This document shows positions 52,984-64,000 of a stretch of DNA of 64,000 bases, one piece after another (the stretch's first letter is position 1; each line of letters starts with the position of its first letter). A program made the position numbers and the translations under genes. Origin of the DNA: Cladobotryum mycophilum (taxonomy: Eukaryota > Ascomycota > Sordariomycetes > Hypocreales > Hypocreaceae). The DNA lies in NCBI GenBank assembly GCA_036429605.1, contig CM071589.1:7068001-7132000 (forward strand), read 5' to 3'. The notes beneath the pieces are model-generated. The model made no database searches. It worked only from the letters and a program-made list of their open reading frames with translations, and was not told the DNA's origin.

Positions 52984-53778
52984 GGCAAAGGTAGAAATGC
53001 GCCTTTACAGCGAAACCGCGGGATATCGAAATGATTGTCAGACGAACTGATGGAGGTGGCAATCTGCTTGGTGGCATTATCCCAACCAAAGATCCATGGA
53101 TGTGGAGGTGGGGCAGTTTCGATGTTATGCACTAATGTTTATCCGGTCCGAGGTACTTCTAGATGTACCTATCGCGAGAGCTTCATGACATAACCTGATC
53201 TGATTGATATTGAGTTCTTCAGATTGAACAGATTTAAGCATCATTTTTGGTAATAGAAAAGGGGTCCTTAGAAATAATCAATATAACTAATTATTTCTCT
53301 CCTAAAAGAGCTATTTATTTGTTTTCCCTACCATATAATCTCCTTCACTTCGTCTGATATCCGAGTCCTTTCCTTAAACGTCGTGAACATGGATCCTAAA
53401 ATAGATAAATCCTCTAGCCGATCTGGCCCTTTTGCTGCCGGGTTGACAGGGATGTGGCTGGTCGGTCTTGCACTGCAATTTTAGCGTTTGCACGGGAGGG
53501 TAAGTATGGCGAATGTTGAAAGGGAGTGCTGGAATAATTATAGCCCGGTCCTATGCAATCCATGGATGGATCGACAATATGAGCGCCAGACCACTCAATC
53601 CAACTTGAACACAAGCAGTCTACGTGCTTGGAATTATGACTTAACATCGTTGCTCTCACATTCATATCCTGCTTTGATCATGATGGGTACTTGTAAAGGT
53701 AATTGAGCTGCATAATTCATTCTAAACAGATTAACTATTCATCAAATCATTTATATATCCAACATGTACAACATGGTC
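52984..53778. other. Intergenic
   Basis: About 800 bp between the SRP54 promoter and the GH95 3' end. No gene seen. Confidence 0.45.
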
Positions 53779-56387
53779 TCATGCCAACACCTTGCCATCG
53801 ACATTCACCAACCGCACAGGCTTCCCTGATCCATGCACCGTCGCCTTATCAACCTTGCCATTCTTATCCCAACTAAAGTCCACAGACTTTCCTCCTCTCA
53901 GCCTCATGCCCTTGACGCTACCGCCTCCCCATATGGCCGGAATCGCAGGTCCCAAAACCACTGTTCGCGGCTTGTTGGGATCAACTGCGTGCGTCACGGG
54001 CATATCTACGATGAGCATCGCGAGCACAGCGCCCGACAGGCCAAAGTTGGCGTCGATCTGGAAGGGGGCCGAGATGTCCTGGTACATGCTGAAGCCGTTG
54101 GCCGCAAAGTTTTGGTCGATGGCGTACTTGAGCTCAAAGTAGGCCTGCTCCGTGTTGTTGAGGCGAGCCCAGCATGCGGCGCGCCAGACTTTCTCCCAGC
54201 CAGCGTTGGCATCTTCGGCGTTGCCTGGACCACGGGTCTTTAGTGTCTCTGCGACGGCAGCTTGGATGGTGGAGTTGGAGTATCCTCCTTCAAACGAGGC
54301 GACCGAGTAGCCGGGGTGCCAGCCGACGAGGTGCGAGAGGTGACGATGTGTGTTGGGTGCCTCTTGGCCGTACGAGTCGGGGAGCTTCCACTCCTTGAGA
54401 CCTCCCCACGTGGCGACGTGAATGCCTCTGTCAAGAATGGCAAGCTTATCGGAGACTTCCTGAAGGAACTTGCGATCTTTCTCTCCAACCAAGGTGCTGG
54501 CCGTGAGAGTAGCCTCAAACACCTGCTGGATGAGCTGCTGGTAGTGAGTGCAACCAAAAGTGGTTGGGCCATGCTCTGGACTGTTGCAGGGGTTGACGAC
54601 TAGGGTACCGTCCTTGAAGAAATCGTCCTTTTGCAGCTGCGACAGCCAAAACTCGGCAATGGCCCTGATGAGAGGGTATCCTTGGCTACGGAGCCAGTTG
54701 ACATCTTGGGTATACTCAAAGTTGTCCCAGACGTGCTGCATCATCCAAGCGGCCGCGGCGGGATCTGTACTAAATATTAGTTGATATCGATGTGAGTTTG
54801 TTAGGTTCATGACTTACAATTTGCCCAGCCAGTACCATCCTTCATGCCGGAATGGCCAAAGATGTTCATCTCGTTATGAACAACCCAGCCCTTGGCTCCG
54901 TACAATAACTCAGCCGTCTCGCTTCCTCGAGGTGCCCAGTTATACTGCATGTAATTCCAAAGAGCCTGCGACGTGCGCGACAGACCGGTTTGATCAGCGG
55001 CCCAATAGTTCATCTGAACGTTGATGTTTGCATGGTAATCTGCACTCCAAGCAGGATTAAACTCGCTGGCCCAGACGCCTTGCAAGTTTGCTGGCAGCGA
55101 ATTTTCGCGCGAAGAGGTGATGAGCATGAAACGTCCGAGATCGAAGAGCAGGGCATCGACAAAAGGATCACCATCGCCGGCAGAAGAGTAGGCGGCAATG
55201 ATCGAGGCTGTCTCCTTGGTGGCGGAGCCCTTGACGTCTGGGAGATTCAACGTAAAGGCATTGAAGAGGGATCGGTAATCCGCAATGTGGTCCTTGAAGA
55301 GACTATCGTAAGAGCAACCGGCTGCCTTGGATGAGGTGGACTCGACTTCAGCCGCGGGGTCCTCGCCTTTGAAGCTGTAATTGTTCTCCGCGTTGCCCTT
55401 TTTCTGGTCAAAGTTTGTGCCTGCACTGACAACTAGAGTTATGCTCTTTTGACCCTTAACGGGCGCAATCTTGAGGGCGCCATTGTCGCAGGTGGACTTG
55501 ACATTGTTGCCGGCAATGCGCGCAATGGCATCATATTTCATTCCCTCTGGGGGGCCTTTTTGGGTGACGCCCGTGTGTCGCGCGAGGTTCTTGTCGCAGC
55601 TTGAGTTTACAAGGCCGGAATCGACCTGCAGGTTCTCAAAGTGGACGGTGATGGCGGGGAGATCCTTGTCCGACGAGACGCGGTAGACGCATGCCTGGGC
55701 GGGATACGAGCAGAAGAGGTCGGTAGTGTATGTTGCGCCGTCAACTTGGTAGGTTGTTTTATGTGTGGCCGTCTCGAGATCGAGAGTTCGCTTGTAATTT
55801 TTGTAGGAAGAGCCGTGGTCGAGGGAGATGGTGAGGTTGGCGAGGACGCGGTAGGAGCCGTAGTGGTCGCCTTTGCCGAGGAGGGCATTCACATCTGGAT
55901 AATGAGCTGGTCAGCTTGGGAATAAGGCTTGTAGATGTTTTGTAAAAAATGTACCTCCTGTGCCGTCCTTGAAGATTTTCTCCCTGATGCTGGGGAGGGC
56001 GCTGTTGACGGCAGCCTGAGGGTTACCACCTCGATAATCCTGCCATTGGTGTTAGATGAGGCGTGCAGAAGAGGAATTGGTGCTTTGCAAGTCATACCGT
56101 GCTTTCGAATGGACCGCCAGACCATAGAGAGTCGTGGTTCAAGGAAATCTTTTCCGCACCTGGTCCGCCAAAGTGAACGGCTACACACCAATTAGTCTCT
56201 CCCATCCAATTTTGCACACAGAGTCATTAGCCGTACCTCCAAGTCTGCCATTGCCAACTGGATAAGCCGTCTTTAGCATATACTGGTCCGTATTCTGAGA
56301 TCCATACGTCGCAGGCGCTGAAGCCCAAAAGGACCTCGCCTCTGCCAGCGAAGCGAGCAACAGCCCTGAAGCTATCGCCGAATACAT
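53779..56387 (-). CDS. Secreted glycoside hydrolase family 95 (alpha-L-fucosidase type)
   Basis: Exons 56387-56237, 56180-56098, 56039-55955, 55894-54818 and 54764-53779 splice to 793 aa, the usual GH95 length. The signal peptide is MYSAIASGLLLASLAEA. Family motifs: YPVGNGRLGG followed by AVHFGGPGAEKISLNHDSLWSGGP across the first junction; the N-terminal beta-domain (KGDHYGSYRVLANLTI, YKRTLDLETA); and the (alpha/alpha)6 catalytic barrel (SSRENSLPANLQGVWASEFNPAWSADYHANINVQMNYW, HNEMNIFGHSG, PFQIDANFGLSGAVLAML). GH95 enzymes remove alpha-1,2-linked L-fucose or L-galactose from xyloglucan and related plant glycans with inversion, outside the cell. No frame breaks. The gene lies 4.5 kb from the XlnR/AraR-like regulator, on the same strand; co-regulation is possible but not shown. 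Confidence 0.94.
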
Positions 56388-58600
56388 GCTTGCCGTCTTT
56401 CTTTGTCTTGGAAGTGTGAACAGAAAGAGGTCAGATCAGCAAAAGCACAAACTGCGATGCTACGCTGTCTTAAAAGTCGAAGAGCACGGACGGGCACGTC
56501 GTGGTATCTTATACCCAAGACAGGGAACATGTAAGAAGCGACGGATATGCTTCGAATACGTAAAGAAAAATGACTTCCGGAGAGAAGAATTGACTTCCTA
56601 ATGGAGAAAAAGAGAAGACGGGAGAGGCGTTGGAGTGTCATGCAGCCACCAAGTAAATGTGCCGCGTGTGGGCTTCTTGGGGACTATTCACCCTTCGGAA
56701 TTGGAAATGGGAACTGGGAAGATTCGGGCTTGGGACTACCAATTGGTGATATTCATTATGTACAAGAGCTATAAACGTTCAAGTATAGAGCCACAAGCCA
56801 AGCCAAACCAGGCCAGGCCAGACCATGTCAAGCCAAGACCCTCGGCTTTTCTCATCTTGTTGGTCTCGAGAAAAGAAAAGAAGAAAGAAAAAAGGCCTTT
56901 TTAGCTTCCCCACACGATGGAACACACACACACACACACACACACAAGCAAAAAAAAAACGCGGGGAAGATGGAACCGGGGATGACCGGTTGCTGGACGC
57001 GATCCCAAGTAAGACAAGACCTTTTCGGAGAGACAAGACTAATCTAGACAAGGGGGAGATGGGCGGAACAGACCCGAATGAATGAATCTGCGTCATGTGA
57101 ATGGAAGAAGAGGATTCAATGCCCTTGGTTCGATGCTACTATTTTTTTTGTCATCAAAGAGTCGAGTCTGGGCTCTAGGACCTGTGGTGAGAATATGTAG
57201 TATGTACGCATATAGAGTCCCCAGTGGGAGGAGTTCTGGAAAACATGGAAGGATTACTTGTACTCTAACCCTGTGCGGGGAATGCGGGGAGGGAGACCAT
57301 CCTCGGTGTGTGCAAGCAAGCATCCATATTGCCATTAAGCTTACATCAATGATAAATAAAGGTTATTCATGATACCTCTCAGTAGCTATTCGCCATCAAG
57401 ATTAAAGTAAAGAGCCTCAAAACCTGTTCTCTTTCATCAATTACCTCATGGCTCATACCAATCCACTTGACAAAGCTCCTTTGACATCGTCCCCCCCAGA
57501 GAACCAACAACGGGCCGAAGTCGATGCAAGAAATACCCGTCGGGAATGTAACCCCAACGATGGGGGAAGGGTGCTTTGTCCATTTTGTTGCACCAATCAT
57601 GATCCATGTTTCTGGTTCCGTCAGGATGGATCTGCCGCCCCCGTTCCCCATAATTACCCCAGTCTCTCTCTCTCTCTCGGCGTGGAAGAAAACGGATATC
57701 GGAGAGATGGTGCCGAGCCGCGGTTTTGATGAGCAGTGTCTTTAGTCCGCTAAATGACTTTATGTTGTTGCCTTTTGCTAATTGTAGTGTAGGTAAGACA
57801 TTCTTATGAGGACTTAAAGATATATGTATATATGGTGTAGAGTTTAGTTTGTCCTTCTGGATGATAAAGTTGTTGGTGATATCTATGATGTGAGTCGTTG
57901 CTCTTGTGTAGTCAACAGTGTATTGGGAAACCTATACGTGATATTTATCTCATTCCACGAATAATGCCAACTAGACTCTTACTTCCTTCCAACTCGGTGA
58001 ATAAAGACTACGATGGCGACTAGACATTGTAACGGTATGAACATCTTGGAAATGAGGATCGAATACTTGGTTCTAGCCTTCCAGGTTCCCGAGGCACGAA
58101 GATTGAGCTACTCTTGGCGTTGGCGAAGAGGAGTTGGTAAAGGAACGGAGGAGCGGGCGCGGACCTGGCCTTGAGCCTAGACAATAGACGATAGTCTTAC
58201 TAGGATGGATTATGGCAATAGAGAGACGTTACTAATCTGGGCACACTGAATGAACCATAATCTGAATGGGATATGTGGGACGAAGGAATCACTACAAAGG
58301 CGCAGATATCGGAGGGCTCTCAAAGGTCTATTTCGCATGTAGTTCTAAAAAAGAACATCATGTCAACTAATTGATCCATGACAAAAGGCACACGATTATG
58401 TTATATGAGGCGAGTTTCCAAGCTCCCCCCCGAACCCTCCTCCCCAAACATCAGCCACACAGCATCCCGCATAGCTCACCAACAACTAGCCCCCTGAGGA
58501 AGCATTGATGAGAAAGAAGACCCAATAGTCTACTCTCATTCATTAATCTCCTCAACATGAACACCGTCAAGAGTCCTTAACTTCTCGACAACACCCACAC
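56388..58600. other. Intergenic with CA microsatellite
   Basis: About 2.2 kb upstream of the GH95 gene and downstream of the microprotein gene. Includes AGCCAAGCC-like words (56790-56840), a CA run (56922-56946) and a CT run (57663-57679). No gene recognised. Confidence 0.45.
56922..56946. repeat. CA microsatellite
   Basis: About 12 CA units. Confidence 0.85.
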
Positions 58601-58972
58601 TCAACAGTCTTGAAACAACATTATTTTGCGTTAGCAAGCAGGAACTGCCCAATTGTTTACTGGGGGTAAAGTATACTCACGGGGGAATCCGATGGGAGGA
58701 ATAGACTTGGTCTCGACCCAGCTTTCTGCGCCGGTGCTCTCCTGAATGATCCTGGATGGATGTCCCGCGGTCAGTAAATTTGGGGGACGCTTGCTAGGTA
58801 GGAGAAAAAAAAAGGGGGGGGGGCTTGGACTAACTGCCTGAGTCTCGGGTTTTGCTTTTCGTATGTCTCAACGTCGCGGAAGCTGTATTTAACTTTCTGG
58901 TGTTATTCATTCGTCAGTTGTCTAGTCATCAGCGAGGCGAGAGGCACTCGTTCGTACCACGTGGTCGGCCAT
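58601..58972 (-). CDS. Predicted 51-aa microprotein in four exons
   Basis: Exons 58972-58958 (15 nt), 58896-58835, 58751-58681 and 58608-58601 (8 nt) give an uninterrupted 51-residue frame: MADHVKVKYSFRDVE at the start, then YEKQNPRLRQIIQESTGAE, then SWVETKSIPPIGFPHC. Splice sites are GTACGA/CCAG, GTTAGT/CCAG and GTGAGT/TCAAG. The coding part is charged and amphipathic, without signal peptide or membrane helix. The support is consistent phase across three introns plus protein-like composition; no homolog was recognised. The last 8-nt exon is the weakest part, since other acceptors would change only the last two or three residues. The second intron contains long G10 and A9 runs (plus strand). 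Confidence 0.45.
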
Positions 58973-60926
58973 GATGAAAGGTAGTAAAGGTGGGAGTGTA
59001 TTGTGTGTGGGGTTTGAAGTGTTCTTGTTGAGAGAGTGTAAGAAGCTTTAGTGAGATGAACGAGTTTCGACACAAACAACGGAGAGGGAAAAGCATCCCT
59101 TTTTATATTCGTAATGTGCCAAATCTCGATATTACGCGAGTCCGACAAGACTCCACTGAATATGACTTTCACTCTACATTTCCTTGTTATCTACAGAATA
59201 ACTATACTATCCCTTACCACTCTATCTCGCCATTGGAGAAGTAGATTGCCCGTGGCCTTCTCGTTGGATGTCGTCTCGCGCTGGCTGCAACCATCATCGT
59301 ATAGAGACACGTCAGTCATTGTCCACATTGCGTGTTCCCTTTGAGTAGGTATCTATATTACCCATGCTGATCCCGAATGCGAGGACTCAATTATGCATGT
59401 CAAGGGATTGGCGTAAGTACGTGTACGTGCAACCTTGTTGTGGGTATGGAGCGACAGCAGGAGACAAGGCAGAAAGGTGTTGGCATGTATTTTAAGGAGA
59501 GCTCTATGGATGATAATGTCCCAGTCAATGATGTAATTCGACATGCTTCCCCTCGTCCGTCTGGTTCAAGGTTTGCATGTGACAAGCAACCATACCACAT
59601 ACATTCATCTCAGTTTCCGCCCAAATTACGCCATTGATCAGCTGCTGCAGCGTTTATGACATATATGCGGACTCTTAGGTTCCCCCTGGATCCTTCCTAG
59701 TAATTGGATACATGTCTACCCCTTATTTCCTATACACAATAGCCCTGTGCCTATGTAGGACCATGAGTCGCGGTTGTTATTGAAGTAGTGAATGCGGATC
59801 TCTGCTGGGATAGAGCTGGCAAAGCTAAACTCTACGTTTGTATGCTGAGTTGAATCATATAGAGACTGCCTATTTTGAATCTACCCCTTTGTTTTGCCAT
59901 GGAAAGAAAAGCGAGCCGCTTTACACGAGTTAACGGTTGGGATATTGACCTAGGTATTGACTCTGCCCAACGCCCAACGTATGCCCTTGTGCAATCTCAA
60001 TATCCTATATAGCTATAGCTATGCGCTACTCCACACGGCCCCTAGGAGACCTTGTTCTCGTTCTCCTCACCTGACAACAGTTGTGGTTGGTTGTTCGCCG
60101 CTCACTCCACTACTCCCCTTTCCCATATTCACTGAACGGGGCGGAGGCAATAGGCTGGACTATACGTTACCGCAGGATAAGTCATATCATTCTGTAAAGG
60201 CGGCACGGAATGATGAATACGGCAAAAAGTGGGTTGCGTCCCCCATGCCGCATTGTGCTGAAGATAGTCCTGCATATTTATTGCCTGCGCACAACCCGCC
60301 TGAGCAGCCAAAAGCTCTCTACATGCTGCTTTCCCCTCTTTTTATTCTTTTCCTTTCTTCTCTTTTTCCCCTCCTCCTCTTTCCCCTTTTTGCCGATACC
60401 TTGACAGATGCAGTTGTTGCATATCCATCGTTTTACTTGCGACATCAAAATGGGGGACCAAGGGCATTCACCGGCCCCGGTGATGCAAAGCACTTTTGAC
60501 AAGGGGCAGGTGACCAATATGAATGTACTCTAATTTAGATGAAGTGGCCAAATGATTTTATGATGCATCAAGTTGTGTGAATGAAAAGGAGGGGGTTATA
60601 TCAGCTGATTGGCCTTGGTCGAGCCGGAGCTCAACACGTACAACACATACAACACATACAACACTGAGTGGCCAACAAATAGTATCAAGCTTTTTCATCA
60701 TCATGTGCATTCTGATGGAGCGCGACAGTAATTATCGGTCTGCTAGGAATATATAGTAGACCCACACCGTAACACACTGCAGTGTCATGTCTGATCATGT
60801 ACAAACACACAGTAAGCCTTTTCCTGACAGCCAAACACCAAAAGTCAAATACCAATGCTGGGATATCAGCGCACATAAAACAAATTACCGGACCTTCATC
60901 ATGTACACAAATCATATGTCATAAGC
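58973..60926. other. Intergenic
   Basis: About 2 kb: promoter of the microprotein gene and 3' flank of the XlnR-like gene. It contains three TACAACACA units at about 60637-60663. No gene recognised; the 180-aa frame at 59957-60499 is low complexity. Confidence 0.45.
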
Positions 60927-63900
60927 TCACAAGGCCAATCCTTTTGCGCCCTTTGTCCATCGGTACAATGACAACGCTCTGCGCCTGGACTGGTATTCAT
61001 CCCAGTTTGTAGGCCCCGCGCCCTGTACACTGTAAAGGGTAGACCTCAGCACTTTGCGGAAGTTTTTCTAAAATTTCAAGGTCAGCTTTATGGGAAACGC
61101 GGGGGTGGGAAAGACACATTTCTTACCTGAAACTCCGTGTTCAATGTAACAACACACACTTCATGCGCTCGAATGATATTCTCACAAGCCTGTGCCACCG
61201 ACTCGTTCGGACCCAACTGAGGCATCCGGTCTGCGAACAAGAGAAGAATGAAGCTCCCTTGCAAAAGGTAGATACCAAAAAGATAGGACATAAAAGTAAG
61301 CTCCGGATCAATTGTCAAAATTGTCGAAACAGACTGCGAGGCAGAGATGGCGTGAGATGCACACTCGTTGAACCGTTTCGACGTAATCCAGTCATCGCCC
61401 CCATCCAACATGGAAATGACATCCCACTTTCCATGAAGGAGAACGTGTAATACGTGAAGGATGTGTGTGCTGTATGCCTTGGCGAGTCGCAGCCGAGAGG
61501 GGTCGCTTGGATTGTATGGCGCGGTGGAGGGTATTGATGATTGTGAGAATGATGATCTTGGTGGCATTCCAGTGACCATACCCCTCTGTGTATGAGAAGG
61601 CATAGACATGGGGCTATGATTGAGAACAATTCCATCGGCGGAGAGAGCCTCGAGGCTTAGCTCATAGTTTGCTAGTTGCTCCTTGATGATAGCCACTGAA
61701 TGAGAGTCATCAATATCACCGAGTCGTGAATGGCGTCTCCTGTGATGTACTTCGATAATGTCCCCGAGGATGGCCATTAGAGGGAGGAAATATTCAAAAA
61801 AGCTAGATCCAGATGCTGTCATGGGGGGTCCCAAAGTTCGAACAGGTAGCTCGCCAAGAGGCATGGAGTCAAGGTTCTCCCAAAGCATTTCTGGGAGTGG
61901 CGCTAAGAAATGTTAGATGCTTTGCCCGAGTCAGATATCGAATAAGGACGTACTGTAAACTTCACAATATGAATCAGGTATGGTGAGAGCTGTGTTGAAT
62001 GAAAGGGCCAAATGGCGATCAAGGGCATATAGGAGCCAAAAGACCCTGCGACGCTCTTCCCGTTGCTCGATGCTATACAGCGAAATGCCATCCTGGTCCT
62101 TGCGACATGAGCATAGGGGATTGGCACATGGTGTCACCGGTCCAGAGCACTGCTCATCTTCTCTGTTGAGCCCCAGCGCAAACGCCAGCCGAGTTGCCTT
62201 TGACCACCACTTGTAGCAGTCTGACTTGAAGTCCGAGCCTGAGACTGCAATGGATAAAAGAATAAAGGTCAAGACGTCGTCAGTTTCACCAGCAGGCTCA
62301 TTGTTGGCCGTTATTTTTGGCATCATGGCTGTATTTGGTAGTCGCGGATGGGGAATCTCATTTTCTGCACGTAAGCCGCCTACAGAGTGTTAGTCGTCGA
62401 AAGCTCCAGCACTACAGATTTCATCCTCACCGTGTATGCGTCTCCACCTGTCAGGATCCCGCTCGGCTATCAGAGAAGTTGCTAGATCGTAGAGCTCATT
62501 GCAGATTTTAGCTCTAGAACCAGGCACATGCAGGAGCATGACATCTGCCGTCTGCGCAACACACCATAGTATCGTGGCAAGCAAAGCGGGGGTAGTGTAT
62601 CTCGGATTCGTCGGATGCGTAATGGACTTTTTGCGATACACTCGAGTCAGAATATACGGTGAGGCAACGCGGAAAAGAGAGCTGCCGGGGTCTGTCAAGA
62701 ATACGTCCAGGAGGTCGCATGCGACAGAGGCGGGAATGATACTGCGGATATACGGAAGAACCGGTTCGAGAAATTTGTAACAGCATTCTTCGGTTGGTGC
62801 CTTGTGCAGAAAGTCAGGCATGGGAATGTTGCCATCAGGAGCTGTCGCGGCAGTGCTGAAAGACTCTCTCGCCCTATCATGACTGATTGTTGACTTGAAT
62901 GACCCTCGATGCCGCCGCGCATCTCCAATATCTCCTGGAGGTGCTTGGCCATTGGCCGGCGAAGGATAGCCCGCACTATCATCCGACACAATGGCTTCTG
63001 TATCGCCATAATGATTATTAAATATGCTTGCTGGTAAGCCGGTGGGGACTGATTGCCGGTGAGGTGGCTGAAGCCCAAGCTGAATAAGAGATGGTACGCT
63101 GAGTGGTGCTGCAGGGCGGGCCTGTGATAACGGTTGACCAAGGGACCGTAGCAGATCCTGTCGAGGATTCGGGGAGTTAACTGGGTCGGATTGACCAAGG
63201 GTTACATCTTCATCCACAGCAGCGGAGGAGACTGTTTCCACTGAACCAGGAAAGGGACGCTGCGACACTGTAGATGAACTAACGCCGGGTGACGTGACGG
63301 ATGGCGACGAGGTCGCACCTTGACCATTACTGGGATTACCGCTACCGCTACCGCTGCTTTCTCGGATGCTATCACGTCGATCTGATTGACTCCACGAATC
63401 TCGTTGGGCCGCATTTGCGGATGCTGGTAGGCGGCCCCTTTTCTTTACTTCGCGGTTATACCGACAGGTGTAGCCATAGTCTTGAGCGGAGAGATGACAT
63501 GTCAGCGACTGGATGAGAACAAAGGGGACAAGCAACGATGAGACACCTCCACACTTGTTCCAGATACAATGATTGAACGATGAATGGGACGGACAGATGG
63601 TGGGATATGAAACGGGGGGTATGTAGCTTTTGGTGGTGATCAGATGTTACCAGAAACAGAACGGGTGGCGTCTGCGCAACACCAATAACACGTGGGAAAA
63701 TGTCCGCATCCACTCACCTTCGCAACGTCGGCAAGGACTAGTTGTTTCATGATGCGGTCAGACATTTATTCATCATTGAACAGGGAGTTGCTGATGGCAA
63801 CGGGGACTCACCACTCTCCATCACATCGTGTTCTCGAAGCACTGCACTTATCACACGCCCTTCGTGTCCTCTTCCTGGGGCGGGCGTGCTCGGCGTCTTG

Positions 63901-64000
63901 GCCTCCTTCTAACACGGTCTCGGCATCGGCATCGACCGGAGACGCGACCTGCTGGTCAGGCATATCCTGATCGCCGTCGGCTTCAGCTGTATTAACAGTG
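60927..64000 (-). CDS. XlnR/AraR-like Zn(II)2Cys6 activator of plant-polysaccharide genes (5' end may lie outside)
   Basis: Exons (right to left) to 63812, 63737-63718, 63480-62431, 62379-61954, 61902-61127 and 61067-60927. If the Met at 63963 is the start, the protein is 854 aa; the frame stays open to the window edge, so a longer N-terminus is possible. The zinc cluster forms across two introns: RRACDKCSASRTRCDGE + CPCRRCE + DYGYTCRYNREVKKRGR. A long Ser/Pro linker follows, then the regulatory domain (EPVLPYIRSIIPASVACDLLDVF, TNPRYTTPALLATILWCVAQT, ERRRVFWLLYALDRHLALSFN, AYSTHILHVLHVLLHGKWDVI). The C-terminus FRKVLRS ... LYRWTKGAKGLAL matches the XlnR/Xyr1-type ending (LYRWTGxGxGLAL). XlnR activates xylanase/cellulase genes and AraR arabinan and pentose genes; the choice between them needs a tree. 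All introns splice in frame, with no homopolymer break. Confidence 0.88.

Noticed and set aside
59957..60499. 180-aa open frame
   Set aside because: Low-complexity Leu/Phe/Pro-rich translation from a pyrimidine-rich tract, without family features.

Overview
The window is nuclear DNA of a filamentous ascomycete, most likely a Sordariomycete and plausibly one of the Hypocreales. This rests on short GT-AG introns (about 46-90 bp) with CTAAC/CTGAC-like branch sites, long CT-rich 5' leaders, intergenic TACCTACC motifs, a Fot1/pogo-type transposon and the gene set itself: a highly reducing PKS, fungal Zn(II)2Cys6 regulators, Spg1/Tem1, PLAC8, GH95 and an XlnR-like activator. No rRNA, tRNA or CRISPR was recognised.

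Layout. 0-9 kb is the edge of a secondary-metabolite cluster: the C-terminal half of a PKS (KR-ACP), a SAM methyltransferase, an AT-rich, probably RIP-degraded block, a short-chain dehydrogenase and a Zn2Cys6 regulator. About 9-13 kb is gene-poor. 13.9-25 kb holds the septation GTPase Spg1/Tem1 and two single-pass membrane proteins. 25.6-31 kb is an odd island: a PLAC8-type protein with a repeated HSLxxDP tail; convergent to it a gene of 17 exons, many only 12-24 nt, several encoding exactly one coiled-coil heptad; then a decayed pseudogene and a degenerate tandem repeat. 31-38 kb carries a 2EXR protein, a GNAT acetyltransferase and a Fot1/pogo element with perfect 45-bp terminal inverted repeats and a TA target duplication. 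39-64 kb is a normal gene-dense region: a KEN-motif protein, thymidylate kinase, a solo pipsqueak HTH ORF, a sulfotransferase-like protein, formyl-THF deformylase, a small secreted protein, a PAP2 lipid phosphatase, SRP54, GH95 alpha-fucosidase, a 51-aa multi-exon microprotein and an XlnR/AraR-like activator running towards or past the window end.

Two results stand out. First is the microexon gene at 26890-28340, where phase-0 21-nt exons match coiled-coil heptads. Second, seven otherwise good genes need nine single-base insertions to be read through, and every one falls in a run of G or C (4-6 bases). This points to systematic homopolymer undercalling in the assembly rather than nine real mutations, so reported frameshifts should be checked against reads first.

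How the genes relate: PKS, methyltransferase, SDR and the local Zn2Cys6 factor plausibly form one pathway. The XlnR-like factor and GH95 enzyme both concern plant-polysaccharide use, but nothing in the sequence shows direct regulation. The rest is housekeeping (nucleotide and one-carbon metabolism, protein targeting, lipid phosphate metabolism, septation).
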